From assembly GCA_028714875.1 (NCBI GenBank), contig JAQTLN010000008.1:62001-126000 (forward strand): 64,000 nt of DNA, in the 5' to 3' direction. Origin of the DNA: Gallionellaceae bacterium. GTDB taxonomy: Bacteria > Pseudomonadota > Gammaproteobacteria > Burkholderiales > Thiobacillaceae. The notes below the pieces were generated by a model, which was not told the DNA's origin, made no database searches, and saw only the letters and a list, made by a program, of their open reading frames with translations. Positions within the stretch are counted from its first letter, which is position 1. Each line of letters starts with the position of its first letter. A program made the position numbers and the translations under genes. Of the stretch, positions 1 to 9,649 are shown in pieces.

Positions 1-1729
1 GGCGGATGGACGGATTGGCCTGGGTCACCGGAGGCTGGCGATCATCGATTTGTCCGAACTCGGTGCGCAGCCAATGTCCACCAGTGATGGCCGTTATACC
101 GTCAGCTTCAATGGCGAGATCTACAACTACGCCGAGCTGCGCGAGCAACTCGCCCTGACCGGCACCTCATTTCGCAGCCATAGCGACACCGAAGTGCTGC
201 TGCATCTCTACCGCCGTGACGGCGCTGACATGGTTCGACACCTGCGCGGGATGTATGCCTTCGCCATCTGGGATGCGCAAGAGTGTCGCTTGTTCCTGGC
301 GCGCGACCGGCATGGCATCAAACCGCTCTATTACGCCGATGATGGAAAAACCTTCCGTTTCGCATCCCAGGTGCAGGCGCTGCTCGCCGGGGGCGCGTTG
401 CAACGCAGGGTTTCACCGGGCGGCCTGACGGGCTTTCTGATCTGGGGCAGCGTGCCCGAGCCACTGACGTTTTATCAGGGGATACGGGAACTGCCGGCGG
501 GGCACACGCTGCATGTCACCCTTCACGGGGCACAGGCTCCGCTTGCCTATTGGCGCCTGGGCGACGCGCTCGTGCAATCGATTGAGGCGGCACGAGCGAT
601 CCCCATCGGCCAGGAGATCGACATCCTGCGGCAAGCGCTGGCGGATTCGGTGCGCGCCCATTTGGTGGCGGACGTGCCGGTCGGGGCTTTTCTCTCGGCC
701 GGGCTCGACTCCACCACTCTGGTCGGTCTGGCGCATGAAGCCGGCCGCAACATTCAGACCTTTACCGTCACGGCAGATGAATTCCTCGGCAAACCCGGCG
801 ATGAGGCCCCGGCGGCGGCCGAAGCGGCGCGTCACTTCGGGGTGCCGCACACGGTCGCCAGCATTGCGCTGGATCACGCTCACGAAACCATACCCGCCTT
901 TCTTGCCGCCATGGATCAACCCACGGTGGACGGTATCAATACCTGGATGGTCACTGAAGCGACCCGGCGCGCCGGCCTCAAGGTGGTCATCTCCGGCCTC
1001 GGAGGGGATGAGTTATTGGGCGGCTATGAGTCATTTGACCGTATTCCCGCGATTCAGATGAAGGCTTTTGGCTGGATTTCCCAGCGCTGGGTTGGCGGGG
1101 CCTATGGCCACGCTTATGCGTTGCTGGCCAACTGGCTGAAGCAGATGCCGCCTCGCGGTAGCGAAAAATGGTCGGCGACGGGTAACCCGCAAGCCGCCTA
1201 TCTTTGGCAACGCGGTCTGCTCATGCCCTGGGAACTGGCGAAACTGCTGCCGCGTGATGTGTATCTCGCGGGACTGGAGGAACTGCACCTGGCTTCCACC
1301 TGGGAAGCGATGCCGCAAGAACTTCCCCCCTTCGCTCAGGTCAGCCTATTGGAGTCGACGCGCTATATGCGCAATCAGTTGTTGCGTGACTCGGATTGGG
1401 TGGGCATGGCGCACTCACTTGAATTGCGCACGCCGCTGGTCGACCAGCGTCTAACGGAACAACTGGCCGGCCTGGCCGCGCTCGGCCGCTTCGGAAAAGG
1501 CAAGACAGCCCTGGCGCGTATCCTTGCCAATGGCTTGCCTGATGCCGTCCTGAACCGCCCAAAATCCGGGTTCACCCTGCCGATCTGGGCCTGGTTGCAC
1601 AGCGTGGACGAACTCTCCGGATGGAAACGCAATACCTGGCTGCGCAGCCGCCATGCCAGGAACCCGTATACCCGCTGGGGCTATGCCGTGATTGCGCGCA
1701 TGCCCGAGATGCAAGGCCTATTGCTCTAG
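1..1729 (+). CDS. Asparagine synthase (glutamine-hydrolysing)-like amidotransferase, 5' partial
   Basis: The reading frame is open from base 2, and the residues before the first possible start (TTG at 50) already match the family (LGHRRLAIIDLS), so the gene begins before the window and its N-terminal catalytic Cys is not visible. The class II glutamine amidotransferase part continues with FNGEIYNY, SDTEVLLHLY and ARDRHGIKPLYY. The C-terminal synthetase part has the ATP-pyrophosphatase motif SAGLDS (usually SGGLDS) and SGLGGDELLGGY. Enzymes of this type amidate an acid using glutamine and ATP. Those in polysaccharide loci, including exosortase-associated ones, probably modify a sugar or precursor rather than aspartate. 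It is followed 3 bp later by a glycosyltransferase in the same operon. The family is certain; the substrate is inferred. Confidence 0.92.
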   Translation, partial: ADGRIGLGHRRLAIIDLSELGAQPMSTSDGRYTVSFNGEIYNYAELREQLALTGTSFRSHSDTEVLLHLYRRDGADMVRHLRGMYAFAIWDAQECRLFLARDRHGIKPLYYADDGKTFRFASQVQALLAGGALQRRVSPGGLTGFLIWGSVPEPLTFYQGIRELPAGHTLHVTLHGAQAPLAYWRLGDALVQSIEAARAIPIGQEIDILRQALADSVRAHLVADVPVGAFLSAGLDSTTLVGLAHEAGRNIQTFTVTADEFLGKPGDEAPAAAEAARHFGVPHTVASIALDHAHETIPAFLAAMDQPTVDGINTWMVTEATRRAGLKVVISGLGGDELLGGYESFDRIPAIQMKAFGWISQRWVGGAYGHAYALLANWLKQMPPRGSEKWSATGNPQAAYLWQRGLLMPWELAKLLPRDVYLAGLEELHLASTWEAMPQELPPFAQVSLLESTRYMRNQLLRDSDWVGMAHSLELRTPLVDQRLTEQLAGLAALGRFGKGKTALARILANGLPDAVLNRPKSGFTLPIWAWLHSVDELSGWKRNTWLRSRHARNPYTRWGYAVIARMPEMQGLLL

Positions 1730-1732
1730 GGG

Positions 1733-2704
1733 ATGTCTATGGCCGTACCGTCTGTTATCCCTGATCGCATCAGTGTGGTCATGCCCTGCTACAACGCCGC
1801 AACCTATCTTGCGGAGGCGGTGGGCTCGGCACTGCGGCAAAGCTATGGCGATGTTGAAGTTGTACTGGTGGACGATGGCTCGACCGATGGCTCCGCGGAG
1901 ATCGCGGCCAGGCTGGAAGCGGAACATCCCGAACAGATACGGCTTGCCCATACTCACCGCATGGGCCCCTATCCCGCGCGTAATCAGGCACTCCGCATGA
2001 TCCGGGGCGGATATGTCGCGTTTCTCGATGCCGATGACTGGTGGGATATCCGCGCGCTGGAAAAACTGCATTCCGCGCTGCTCGCGGCCGAGGCCGACAT
2101 CGCCTACTGCGGGTGGCAAAACGTGGGCGAGGGTGTGGTTTCGGAACCCTATGTCCCCCCCGAATACGAGCGTGACGACCCGGTGGGCCACTTTGTGCGT
2201 ACCTGTCCCTGGCCCATCCATGGCGCGCTAATCCGCCGCAATCTGGTGGAGAAACTCGGTGGTTTTTCCGAGCGTCGTTTCTCTTCGATGGACTACGATT
2301 TTTGGCTGCGCGCCCTGGCGATGAGCCGCAAGATCGTGCGCGTGCCGGAGGTGCTTGCGTTCTATCGTTGGCACGGCCAAGGCCAGGTGTCCGCCGTGAA
2401 ATGGCGCCAGGTGATCGACGCCCTCGCCGCCCAGCAGGACTTCATCAAAGCCAATCCCGAGCTAGTGGCGCATTTACCCGCCGAACGCCTGCGCGACCTG
2501 ACCGAGGGTAAGGTGCTGCGGCAAGCCTATCGCGCATTCTGGAAACGCGATCTGGTTACGGCGCAGAAATTGTTTCGCCACGCGGCCTCGGCGGGCGCCT
2601 ACAAGATAGGCGATTTGCGCCATATCCTGACCGCACGCTTACTGCCGCCCTCCCTCTATCGCTGGCTGGTAACAACGCTTGACCGCCGTGGCGGGCACGC
2701 ATGA
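1733..2704 (+). CDS. Glycosyltransferase family 2
   Basis: A 323-residue GT-A protein starting with ATG 3 bp after the amidotransferase. The N-terminal Rossmann-like segment is ISVVMPCYNAATYLAEAV (residues about 10-27), followed by VLVDDGSTDGS for nucleotide binding and FLDADDWW, which carries the DXD-type metal and nucleotide-sugar site. No clear transmembrane segment is present, so it probably acts at the cytoplasmic face of the membrane and adds a sugar to a lipid-linked repeat unit. Its stop overlaps the start of the next gene as ATGA, indicating translational coupling. Donor and acceptor cannot be read from the sequence. Confidence 0.93.
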   Translation: MSMAVPSVIPDRISVVMPCYNAATYLAEAVGSALRQSYGDVEVVLVDDGSTDGSAEIAARLEAEHPEQIRLAHTHRMGPYPARNQALRMIRGGYVAFLDADDWWDIRALEKLHSALLAAEADIAYCGWQNVGEGVVSEPYVPPEYERDDPVGHFVRTCPWPIHGALIRRNLVEKLGGFSERRFSSMDYDFWLRALAMSRKIVRVPEVLAFYRWHGQGQVSAVKWRQVIDALAAQQDFIKANPELVAHLPAERLRDLTEGKVLRQAYRAFWKRDLVTAQKLFRHAASAGAYKIGDLRHILTARLLPPSLYRWLVTTLDRRGGHA

Positions 2705-3492
2705 ACGTGGCGCGGATTCCGGTCCTGATGTACCACCGTGTGGGGGCGGTGCGAAGCAGACGGGAAGCACGCTACGCCATCACGCCCGCGCGCTTCGCGG
2801 AACACATGCGGGCGCTGGCACGGGCCGGGCATCGCGCGGTCACCATCGACGCTTTCATGGCCTGGCTGGAGGGCGAAGCGGCTCTTCCCGAGGGTTCCTT
2901 CCTGCTGACCTTCGACGATGGCTTTCGCGGGGTGCGTGAACATGCGCTGCCGATCCTGGAACAGTTGCATTGGCCCTTTACCGTGTTCCTGGTAAGCGAC
3001 CTGATCGGCAAGGAGGATGCCTGGATCAAGGCAGCGAATCCCGCGCGCGCCTCTTATCCACTGCTCAACGCCGAGGAAATCCGCGACATGCAACAACGCG
3101 GGTGCAGCTTTCACTCCCATACTCGCGGCCACGCCGATCTGCCGACACTGAACAACGCCGAATTGGCCGATCAGCTCGCGGTCTCACGCCAAGCACTCGG
3201 CGAATTGCTGGAGCGGGAAGTCGACTACCTCGCTTACCCTTACGGCCATTTCGACGAACGCGTCGAGGCCGCCGCTCGCGCCGCCGGCTACCGCGCCGCC
3301 TTCTCCACACACTCCGGTTTCAACCGCCCAGATATTGAGCGTTTCCGCATACGGCGCCTGGATGTATACGGCAGCGACACCTCGGCGAGGTTGTTGCGCA
3401 AAATCCGCCTGGGCGGCAATGACGGTCGACTCTCCACCCTCATCCGCTACTATCTGCGGGAAACAGCCTCCCGGATGACCGGCAGAACCTGA
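2701..3492 (+). CDS. Polysaccharide deacetylase (NodB-type carbohydrate esterase 4)
   Basis: A 263-residue protein overlapping the previous gene by 4 bp. It carries the NodB signatures in order: IPVLMYHRV near the N-terminus, the catalytic and metal motif TFDDGF (residues about 67-72), the metal-binding HSHTRGH, and the substrate-groove motif YLAYPYGHFD. CE4 enzymes remove N- or O-acetyl groups from amino-sugar polymers or lipid-linked sugars. No signal peptide is evident, so a cytoplasmic or membrane-associated role on a precursor is possible. Similar deacetylases are typical of exosortase-linked exopolysaccharide loci. The next glycosyltransferase begins 1 bp after the stop. Confidence 0.92.
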   Translation: MNVARIPVLMYHRVGAVRSRREARYAITPARFAEHMRALARAGHRAVTIDAFMAWLEGEAALPEGSFLLTFDDGFRGVREHALPILEQLHWPFTVFLVSDLIGKEDAWIKAANPARASYPLLNAEEIRDMQQRGCSFHSHTRGHADLPTLNNAELADQLAVSRQALGELLEREVDYLAYPYGHFDERVEAAARAAGYRAAFSTHSGFNRPDIERFRIRRLDVYGSDTSARLLRKIRLGGNDGRLSTLIRYYLRETASRMTGRT

Positions 3493-3493
3493 T

Positions 3494-4420
3494 ATGCATG
3501 CCTCCATCATCGTCTGCACCTACAACCGCGCCGACTCTCTGCGCGACACGCTGCAAGCGCTCAGAGCGTTAAGTGTGCCGCCTGAACGCGCCTGGGAAGT
3601 GATCGTGGTAGATAACAACTCGCGCGACCACACCCGACAGACGGTTCTTGAAGCGCAACGAGACTGGCCGCTCCTGCGCTACGAGTTCGAGGCGGAACAG
3701 GGGCTGTCGAACGCCCGCAATCATGGCATCGCGGCGGCGAGGGGTGAGGTGCTCCTGTTCACGGATGACGACGTGTTGCCGGAGCCGGACTGGATGGAAG
3801 TCACTTTGGCCGGGCTCGAACGCTATGGCGCGGACGCCTGCGGCGGTTATATCGCACCGATTTGGGAAACCCCACCGCCGCCCTGGCTAACGCCGCGTTT
3901 CTATGGATTTCTCGCGGTGCGTACCGACCGGACCGATGACTACCCGATCGACACCCCCGCGAAGGCACCCTATGGCGCCAATATGGTGGTGAAAAAGTCT
4001 GTTTTCGCAAAGATCGGCGGGTTCGACAGCCGCCGTGGCCGCACAGGCAAGTCGCTGGCCAGTGGCGAGGATGGTGAATTGTTCGAGCGCATCCTGAACG
4101 CGGGAATGAAAGCGGTGTTTCTCGGCCAATCACGAGTTCATCACAAGGTCGAGGCATTTCGCTGCACCAAGCCCTACATGCGCCGCTGGCGCTATCAGAC
4201 CAGCCACAACCTGGCCATCAGCAAGGGGGTGCCTGGAGGCAACAGGCTATTCAACATCCCGCTGTATCTATTTCCGCAATTGCTGCGGGCGCTTTGGCGC
4301 GCGCTGCTGGGCAGGGTGGCCCAGCCCATGGATGAGGCGTTTCAGCGCGAAATCATTGTGGCGCACTTCCTGGGTACCCTGAGTGGCCTGTACCGTTCGC
4401 GGCAACCGTGGACTCGATAA
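3494..4420 (+). CDS. Glycosyltransferase family 2
   Basis: A 308-residue GT2 enzyme with the start motif ASIIVCTYNRADSLRDTL, the donor-binding VIVVDNNSRDHT, the acceptor-side GLSNARNHGI and the metal-site motif LLFTDDDVLPEPDWM. The SGEDGELFERIL segment resembles the catalytic-base region of the family. It is the third gene of the tightly spaced run. It is similar in layout to the GT2 that follows at 4496, so the two may be diverged duplicates acting at successive sugars. Sugar specificity is unknown. Confidence 0.92.
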   Translation: MHASIIVCTYNRADSLRDTLQALRALSVPPERAWEVIVVDNNSRDHTRQTVLEAQRDWPLLRYEFEAEQGLSNARNHGIAAARGEVLLFTDDDVLPEPDWMEVTLAGLERYGADACGGYIAPIWETPPPPWLTPRFYGFLAVRTDRTDDYPIDTPAKAPYGANMVVKKSVFAKIGGFDSRRGRTGKSLASGEDGELFERILNAGMKAVFLGQSRVHHKVEAFRCTKPYMRRWRYQTSHNLAISKGVPGGNRLFNIPLYLFPQLLRALWRALLGRVAQPMDEAFQREIIVAHFLGTLSGLYRSRQPWTR

Positions 4421-4495
4421 GCCGCGACCATGCGCCATTGCCCACACGGTTCCCCCCTCATCCACGCATCGACAGACTGATACGGGCCACGCGAA

Positions 4496-5434
4496 ATGGA
4501 TATCACGGTTGTCATTTGCACCCATAACCGGGCTGAACTGCTGGGTAAAATGCTTGAAGTTCTAAGCCAGGCGGTCTACGCGGAAGGCACCGAGATCGAG
4601 ATCCTCACGATCGCCAATGCTTGTCGGGACAATACGGTACCTGTGCTGGAGCGGTATTCGGAAGTATTCGCCAAACGGTGCCTGCCCCACTTTCGCTGGC
4701 TGACCGAGCCGGTTCCAGGCAAATCAGTGGCGCTCAATCTCGCCATTCGTGAAAGCCGGGGAGAGGTCTTGTGTTTCATCGACGACGACCAATTTGTCGC
4801 CCCCACGTTTTTCCCAGCTCTGACCGAAGCGTTGGCGCGCCACCCGGAATACGAAATCTTCTGTGGCGGAATGGTGCCTGACTGGGATGGTAGCGAGCCT
4901 TCCTGGGTGCATGAAACGGGCCCGTACCGCATCGGCATACGCCCTTTCCCGGAATACGACTTGGGCGACTCGCAACTAGAGGTTACAAGCGAGATGAAAT
5001 TGCCGAGCGGCGGCAACATCACCGTTCGTCGTGATGTCTTCACGCGCGCGGGTGGCTTTTCCACCGAACTGGGGCCGCAGGGGCACAATCTCATGGGAGG
5101 GGAGGATCTCGAATTTGTCCGTCGCGCGATGCAGGTGGGTGCCCGCATCCTGTATGTCCCCGCGATACAGCAGAAACATGCGGTCGAGGCTGACCGTATG
5201 GCCACCCGCTACATGATGCGAAAAAGTTATTTGCGGTCGTTGTCGAACGTGATGATGGATACCTCACCCCCGGAACGCATGCGGCCCTATATGTTCTGGA
5301 AACCCGCACAGTTCGCGCTGCTTGCCCTGACATCCTTGCGCGCCAGTCAGCGCTTCTATTACCTGATTCGGCTCGCCGCCGCATTTGGCGAACTGCGCGG
5401 CGCCTTCAGCAGACAGTTATTCCCCAAGCCATAA
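4496..5434 (+). CDS. Glycosyltransferase family 2
   Basis: A 312-residue GT2 protein beginning [18 protein letters not shown]. It has the DXD-type stretch [15 protein letters not shown] and the acceptor/base region [13 protein letters not shown]. It follows the previous GT2 after a 75 bp gap in which no hairpin stands out. The 3' end precedes gmd by 28 bp, so the operon probably continues. The exact transfer it performs is not deducible. It is a likely cytoplasmic, membrane-peripheral assembler of the exopolysaccharide repeat unit. Confidence 0.92.
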   Translation: MDITVVICTHNRAELLGKMLEVLSQAVYAEGTEIEILTIANACRDNTVPVLERYSEVFAKRCLPHFRWLTEPVPGKSVALNLAIRESRGEVLCFIDDDQFVAPTFFPALTEALARHPEYEIFCGGMVPDWDGSEPSWVHETGPYRIGIRPFPEYDLGDSQLEVTSEMKLPSGGNITVRRDVFTRAGGFSTELGPQGHNLMGGEDLEFVRRAMQVGARILYVPAIQQKHAVEADRMATRYMMRKSYLRSLSNVMMDTSPPERMRPYMFWKPAQFALLALTSLRASQRFYYLIRLAAAFGELRGAFSRQLFPKP

Positions 5435-5462
5435 CCCCCATAAACCTGATATCGACTCCACC

Positions 5463-6599
5463 ATGACCCATAAAATCGCACTCATCACCGGCGTCACCGG
5501 CCAGGACGGCGCCTACCTTGCTGAATTCCTGCTCAACAAGGGCTATGAAGTGCACGGCATCAAGCGCCGCACCTCGATGTTCAACACCGACCGCATCGAC
5601 CACCTCTACCAGGACCCGCACGAGAGCGAGCGCAAGTTCATCCTGCACCACGGCGACCTCACCGACTCCTCCAGCCTGATCCGCATCATCCAGCAGGTAC
5701 AGCCCGACGAGATCTACAACCTCGCGGCTCAGTCGCACGTCGCCGTCTCCTTCGAAGAACCCGAATACACCGCCAACTCCGACGCCCTGGGCGCCCTGCG
5801 CATTCTCGAAGCCATCCGCATCCTCGGCCTGGACAAGAAGACCCGCTTCTACCAGGCCAGCACCAGCGAACTGTTCGGTTTGGTGCAGGAAATCCCGCAA
5901 AAGGAAACCACCCCCTTCTACCCGCGCAGCCCCTACGCCGTCGCCAAGCTCTACGCCTACTGGATCACGGTCAACTACCGCGAGGCGTATGGCATGTATG
6001 CCTGCAACGGCATCCTGTTCAACCACGAAAGCCCGGTGCGCGGCGAAACCTTCGTCACCCGCAAGATCACGAGAGCCTTGGCCCGGATCAAGCTCGGCCT
6101 GCAAGACTGCCTGTTCCTCGGCAACATGGACGCCAAACGCGACTGGGGTCACGCCAAGGATTACGTCGAAATGCAGTGGCTGATGCTGCAACAGGAGAAG
6201 CCGGAAGACTTCGTCATCGCCACCGGCGTGCAGTACTCGGTCAGAGACTTCGTCGACGCCGCCGCCAAAGAGTTAGGCATGCAAATTCACTGGGAAGGGC
6301 AGGGCGTGGAAGAAAAAGGCTACCTTCTCCCCTCCCCCCCCGGGGGAGGGGCCGGGGGAGAGGGAACAACGCATCGACAAGCGAAACCCATCGTCGCCGT
6401 CGACCCGCGCTACTTCCGCCCCACCGAAGTGGAAACGCTGCTGGGCGACCCGTCCAAGGCCAAGGCCAAACTGGGCTGGACCCCGAAAATCACCTTCGAT
6501 GAGCTTGTCGCGGAAATGGTGCGCGAAGACCTCAAAGCCGCGGAGCGCGACGAACTGGTCAAGAAGCACGGCTACAAGACCATGGATTACCGCGAGTGA
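5463..6599 (+). CDS. gmd: GDP-mannose 4,6-dehydratase
   Basis: Converts GDP-D-mannose to GDP-4-keto-6-deoxymannose with NADP. The start is the ATG at 5463, giving [22 protein letters not shown], because the Rossmann motif GVTGQDG lies a few residues in. The longer frame back to 5385 only reads the end of the previous gene. The SDR catalytic [10 protein letters not shown], the GDP-mannose-specific [17 protein letters not shown] and the C-terminal [18 protein letters not shown] are all present. A palindromic repeat at 6323-6366 (about residues 288-301, rich in Pro and Gly) sits in frame in the loop before VDPRYF, making that loop longer than in other GMDs. The gene is followed immediately by fcl, completing GDP-L-fucose synthesis. 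Confidence 0.97.
   Translation: MTHKIALITGVTGQDGAYLAEFLLNKGYEVHGIKRRTSMFNTDRIDHLYQDPHESERKFILHHGDLTDSSSLIRIIQQVQPDEIYNLAAQSHVAVSFEEPEYTANSDALGALRILEAIRILGLDKKTRFYQASTSELFGLVQEIPQKETTPFYPRSPYAVAKLYAYWITVNYREAYGMYACNGILFNHESPVRGETFVTRKITRALARIKLGLQDCLFLGNMDAKRDWGHAKDYVEMQWLMLQQEKPEDFVIATGVQYSVRDFVDAAAKELGMQIHWEGQGVEEKGYLLPSPPGGGAGGEGTTHRQAKPIVAVDPRYFRPTEVETLLGDPSKAKAKLGWTPKITFDELVAEMVREDLKAAERDELVKKHGYKTMDYRE
6323..6366. repeat. Family B repeat inside gmd
   Basis: CCTCCCCCCCCGGGGGAGGG followed by GCCGGGGGAGAGGG, palindromic, in frame with gmd. Confidence 0.85.
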
Positions 6600-6604
6600 G
6601 CGCC

Positions 6605-7576
6605 ATGGACCAGAACGCCAAGGTCTACATTGCCGGCCATCGCGGCCTGGTCGGCTCCGCGTTGCTGCGCAATCTGCGCGGTAAAAATTGTAACAACCTC
6701 CTCACCCGCACCCATGCCGAACTGGATCTGACCAACCAGGCCGACGTCGAAGCCTTCTTCGCACAAGAAAAGCCCGACTATGTATTTCTGGCCGCCGCCA
6801 GGGTGGGCGGCATCCACGCCAATAACGAATACCCGGCCGAATTTATCCGCGACAACCTCGCCATCCAGACCAACATCATTCACGCGGCGTGGAAGAACCA
6901 AGTCAAACGCCTGCTGTTTCTCGGTTCCAGTTGCATCTACCCCAGGCTATGCCCGCAGCCGATGAAAGAGGAGTACCTGCTCAGCGGCCCCCTGGAGCCC
7001 ACCAACCGGCCCTACGCTCTGGCCAAGATTGCCGGCATTGAAATGTGCTGGAGCTATAACCGCCAGTACGGCACGCAATATCTCGCCGTCATGCCAACCA
7101 ACTTGTACGGCCCCGGCGACAACTACCACCCGGATAACTCCCACGTCATCCCGGCCCTGATCCGCAAGTTTCACGATGGCAAAACCAACCACGCTCCCAC
7201 TGTCACGGTGTGGGGGTCCGGTACGCCGAAACGGGAGTTCCTCTACAGCGAAGACATGGCCGATGCCTGCGTCTACCTGATGAATTTGACGGATGAACAG
7301 TTCAATACCCTGCTCGGCAGCGATGAAACCAGAACCGGCATCTTCATGCCGCCATTGGTCAACATCGGTGTCGGTGAAGACCTCAGCATCAAGGAACTGG
7401 CGGAAACCGTGAAGGCCGTTGTGGGCTACCAGGGCGAGATCGTGTTCGACGCCAGCAAACCCGACGGCACGCCACGCAAGCTGCTGGATGTCTCCCGTCT
7501 GCACAGCCTGGGCTGGGAAGCCAGGACCGACTTCAGGCAAGGCCTGGCCCAGGCCTATCGAGACTTTCTCGGATGA
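6605..7576 (+). CDS. fcl: GDP-L-fucose synthase
   Basis: A bifunctional 3,5-epimerase and 4-reductase that turns GDP-4-keto-6-deoxymannose into GDP-L-fucose. The NADP motif [11 protein letters not shown] is at the N-terminus, with the family-typical [14 protein letters not shown], the GSSCIYP serine segment and catalytic YALAKIAG, plus NLYGPGDNY. The ATG at 6605 is preferred. A GTG at 6596 overlapping the gmd stop is an alternative that adds three residues. The 3' end overlaps the next gene as ATGA. Length of 323 residues is normal for the family. Confidence 0.97.
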   Translation: MDQNAKVYIAGHRGLVGSALLRNLRGKNCNNLLTRTHAELDLTNQADVEAFFAQEKPDYVFLAAARVGGIHANNEYPAEFIRDNLAIQTNIIHAAWKNQVKRLLFLGSSCIYPRLCPQPMKEEYLLSGPLEPTNRPYALAKIAGIEMCWSYNRQYGTQYLAVMPTNLYGPGDNYHPDNSHVIPALIRKFHDGKTNHAPTVTVWGSGTPKREFLYSEDMADACVYLMNLTDEQFNTLLGSDETRTGIFMPPLVNIGVGEDLSIKELAETVKAVVGYQGEIVFDASKPDGTPRKLLDVSRLHSLGWEARTDFRQGLAQAYRDFLG

Positions 7577-8511
7577 ACGACGACGCCCTGGTATTTTCCG
7601 CCAAGGATGGCCTGGGTAACCGTCTGCGCGCCCTGGTCGGTTTCCGCGCCCTGGCCGAATTCCAGCAGCTTCCGCTGTTGCTGCATTGGGCGCGTGATGG
7701 CGCCTGTGACGCGGAATTCACGGATTTGTTCGAGACCGCGGGGTGGGAAGCTGTACGCCTGATCGACGCCGAAGAGGCTGCGGCGCGCAAAGCGAGCCAT
7801 CCGGAGCAGTACCACTATTCCTCGGTCTGGTTTACCGAAGTCTGGCTGCGGCATGGTCAGGCGCTTTGCTCATGCGATGAGTTCTCCCGTGCCGCGGTCA
7901 AGTATCTGCGCCTGCTACGTCCGCGCCATGAGTTGCAATCTCGCGTCGATGAATTTGCTCAGGCGCGGAACCTCGCCCAGTGCACCGGACTACACATTCG
8001 CATGACCGACAACGTGCATTCCTACGACTGGTGGGTCAAGAACGACCCCCACTTCGATCTGGAAAAAGTGTCGCAAATTGAAGGATTTCAGGCGGCCATC
8101 AAGGTGCTGGCGGACAAAGGCGAGCGCGCTTTCCTCTGCACCGACAACCAGGAAATCGCCCCGCGACTCAGTTCAACCTTCAATAATCTGGTCGTCTACC
8201 AGAAAGCATTTGATCCGCAGGGATTTAAACATCATGTGAGAACTCATTACAGCGTGCCTAGCCGATTCCAGCGGGCCTTCGACCAGATCAAGGCGGCGTT
8301 CGGCAAGGCCCCGCCAAGTTCATGGCGGACTACGGATGTCGCCGATGCGCTCATCGAAATGATGCTATTGAGCCGCTGCAAGCAGGTTATCGGCACTTAC
8401 TACAGCAGTTTCAGCCAGGTCAGCGCGTTAATCGGTGGCATCCCCTTGTATCGCATGGAAGGCATTTCTGCTGTCGAAGATGCTTTTATTCGCGGTCTTT
8501 TAGCCCGGTAG
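7573..8511 (+). CDS. Putative fucosyltransferase of the NodZ/FUT8-like superfamily
   Basis: A 312-residue protein overlapping fcl by 4 bp. The N-terminal [18 protein letters not shown] resembles the GxGNRL loop of the GT-B O-/alpha-1,6-fucosyltransferase superfamily. GLHIRMTDN matches the donor-binding HxRxTD motif, FLCTDN resembles the following TDD segment, and [13 protein letters not shown] resembles the conserved SSFS element. Its direct coupling to the GDP-fucose synthesis genes supports GDP-L-fucose as donor. What is seen is the motif order; the fucosyltransferase assignment is an inference from motifs and context. No membrane segment is apparent. Confidence 0.7.
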   Translation: MNDDALVFSAKDGLGNRLRALVGFRALAEFQQLPLLLHWARDGACDAEFTDLFETAGWEAVRLIDAEEAAARKASHPEQYHYSSVWFTEVWLRHGQALCSCDEFSRAAVKYLRLLRPRHELQSRVDEFAQARNLAQCTGLHIRMTDNVHSYDWWVKNDPHFDLEKVSQIEGFQAAIKVLADKGERAFLCTDNQEIAPRLSSTFNNLVVYQKAFDPQGFKHHVRTHYSVPSRFQRAFDQIKAAFGKAPPSSWRTTDVADALIEMMLLSRCKQVIGTYYSSFSQVSALIGGIPLYRMEGISAVEDAFIRGLLAR

Positions 8512-8548
8512 ATGGCGGCGGGATGAATTCTCCGAGATATGCCCTGGC

Positions 8549-9619
8549 ATGACCGATACGAAGAAATACGCTTATATCGACGCCATGAGAGGAATGGCCA
8601 TACTCATGGTTATCCTGGTTCACACATCACAGTCGATCGCGGACAAAACCAGTTTTGTGGCAAATGCGGCGCTGGGCCAATTTGGGGTGCAATTGTTTTT
8701 TGTGGCCAGTGCCTTGACGCTGTGCATGTCATACGAACAGCGTCTGAATGATAAACATCGGCTTGTCTCGTTCTTTCTGCGCCGGTGGTTCAGGATCGCG
8801 CCACTCTATTTTATTGGAATCCTGCTGTATTTCCTGATCAGCGCCTACCGAGAATTGTATCTTGGCCTTTTCTACGATTTCTTTCAGAATTACAGCTTGT
8901 TCAATATCCTCTCCAATATCTTCTTGCTGCACGGATTGATACCATCGGCCAATAACAACGTTGTTCCCGGGGGCTGGTCTATTGGCACGGAAGCATTATT
9001 CTATCTCACTTTTCCAGCACTCTACTGGTGGCTTGATAGCATTCACCGCATCTTGTTTGTCTGGGGCGTATATATGGCAATACTGCTCCTGCTCGCCCTG
9101 ATCGGGGCGTTGCATGTAAGTAACAATACTTTTACTTATTTCAGCATACTGATTCAGCTTCCAGTATTTATCAGCGGTTTTCTCTTATACCGCCTGCGCC
9201 ATATCACACAGCATCCTCTACTCGCATCCGGAATGTGGATCTGCTTGGTTGCATTCCTGATTCTCTGGTATTACTGGCGTCTCCAGCCGGTTCGATTCCT
9301 ATTACTCCCGGCGCTCAGCGGGCTGTTGTTTTGTTTTGTCGGTCTACACCTCGCGCGGCTAACCCATATCCCCCGTTTCATTAGCGAAATCGGCCGCCGA
9401 AGTTATTCCATGTATATTTTTCATTTTCTCGCGGCATGGCATCTTGTGCCTTTGCTTGATACCCGGATTACTGGCGCGCTTGGTGGAAACCTTTCTTTAC
9501 TTATCAATTTTTTCGTTGCCACAATACTGACATTCTGGCTCTCCGGCTACAGTTTCAAATATCTGGAGAAATATTTTGTCGCAAAAGGTAACCAGTTTAT
9601 TGAAAAGCGGTTTCAATGA
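8549..9619 (+). CDS. Acyltransferase family 3 membrane protein (OafA/YrhL-like)
   Basis: A 356-residue polytopic membrane protein with about ten hydrophobic segments. The N-terminus has YIDAMRGMAILMVILVHTSQ, where the Arg and His match the catalytic or acyl-binding motif of acyltransferase 3. FGVQLFFVASALTL is also typical. These enzymes O-acetylate or otherwise acylate polysaccharide units at the inner membrane. The base composition is visibly AT-richer than its neighbours, which suggests more recent transfer or relaxed codon use. It starts 37 bp after the putative fucosyltransferase and is followed by the sulfotransferase, fitting a decoration step. Confidence 0.9.
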   Translation: MTDTKKYAYIDAMRGMAILMVILVHTSQSIADKTSFVANAALGQFGVQLFFVASALTLCMSYEQRLNDKHRLVSFFLRRWFRIAPLYFIGILLYFLISAYRELYLGLFYDFFQNYSLFNILSNIFLLHGLIPSANNNVVPGGWSIGTEALFYLTFPALYWWLDSIHRILFVWGVYMAILLLLALIGALHVSNNTFTYFSILIQLPVFISGFLLYRLRHITQHPLLASGMWICLVAFLILWYYWRLQPVRFLLLPALSGLLFCFVGLHLARLTHIPRFISEIGRRSYSMYIFHFLAAWHLVPLLDTRITGALGGNLSLLINFFVATILTFWLSGYSFKYLEKYFVAKGNQFIEKRFQ

Positions 9620-9649
9620 ACTCGAATATGGCATCAACAAGGACTCCAC

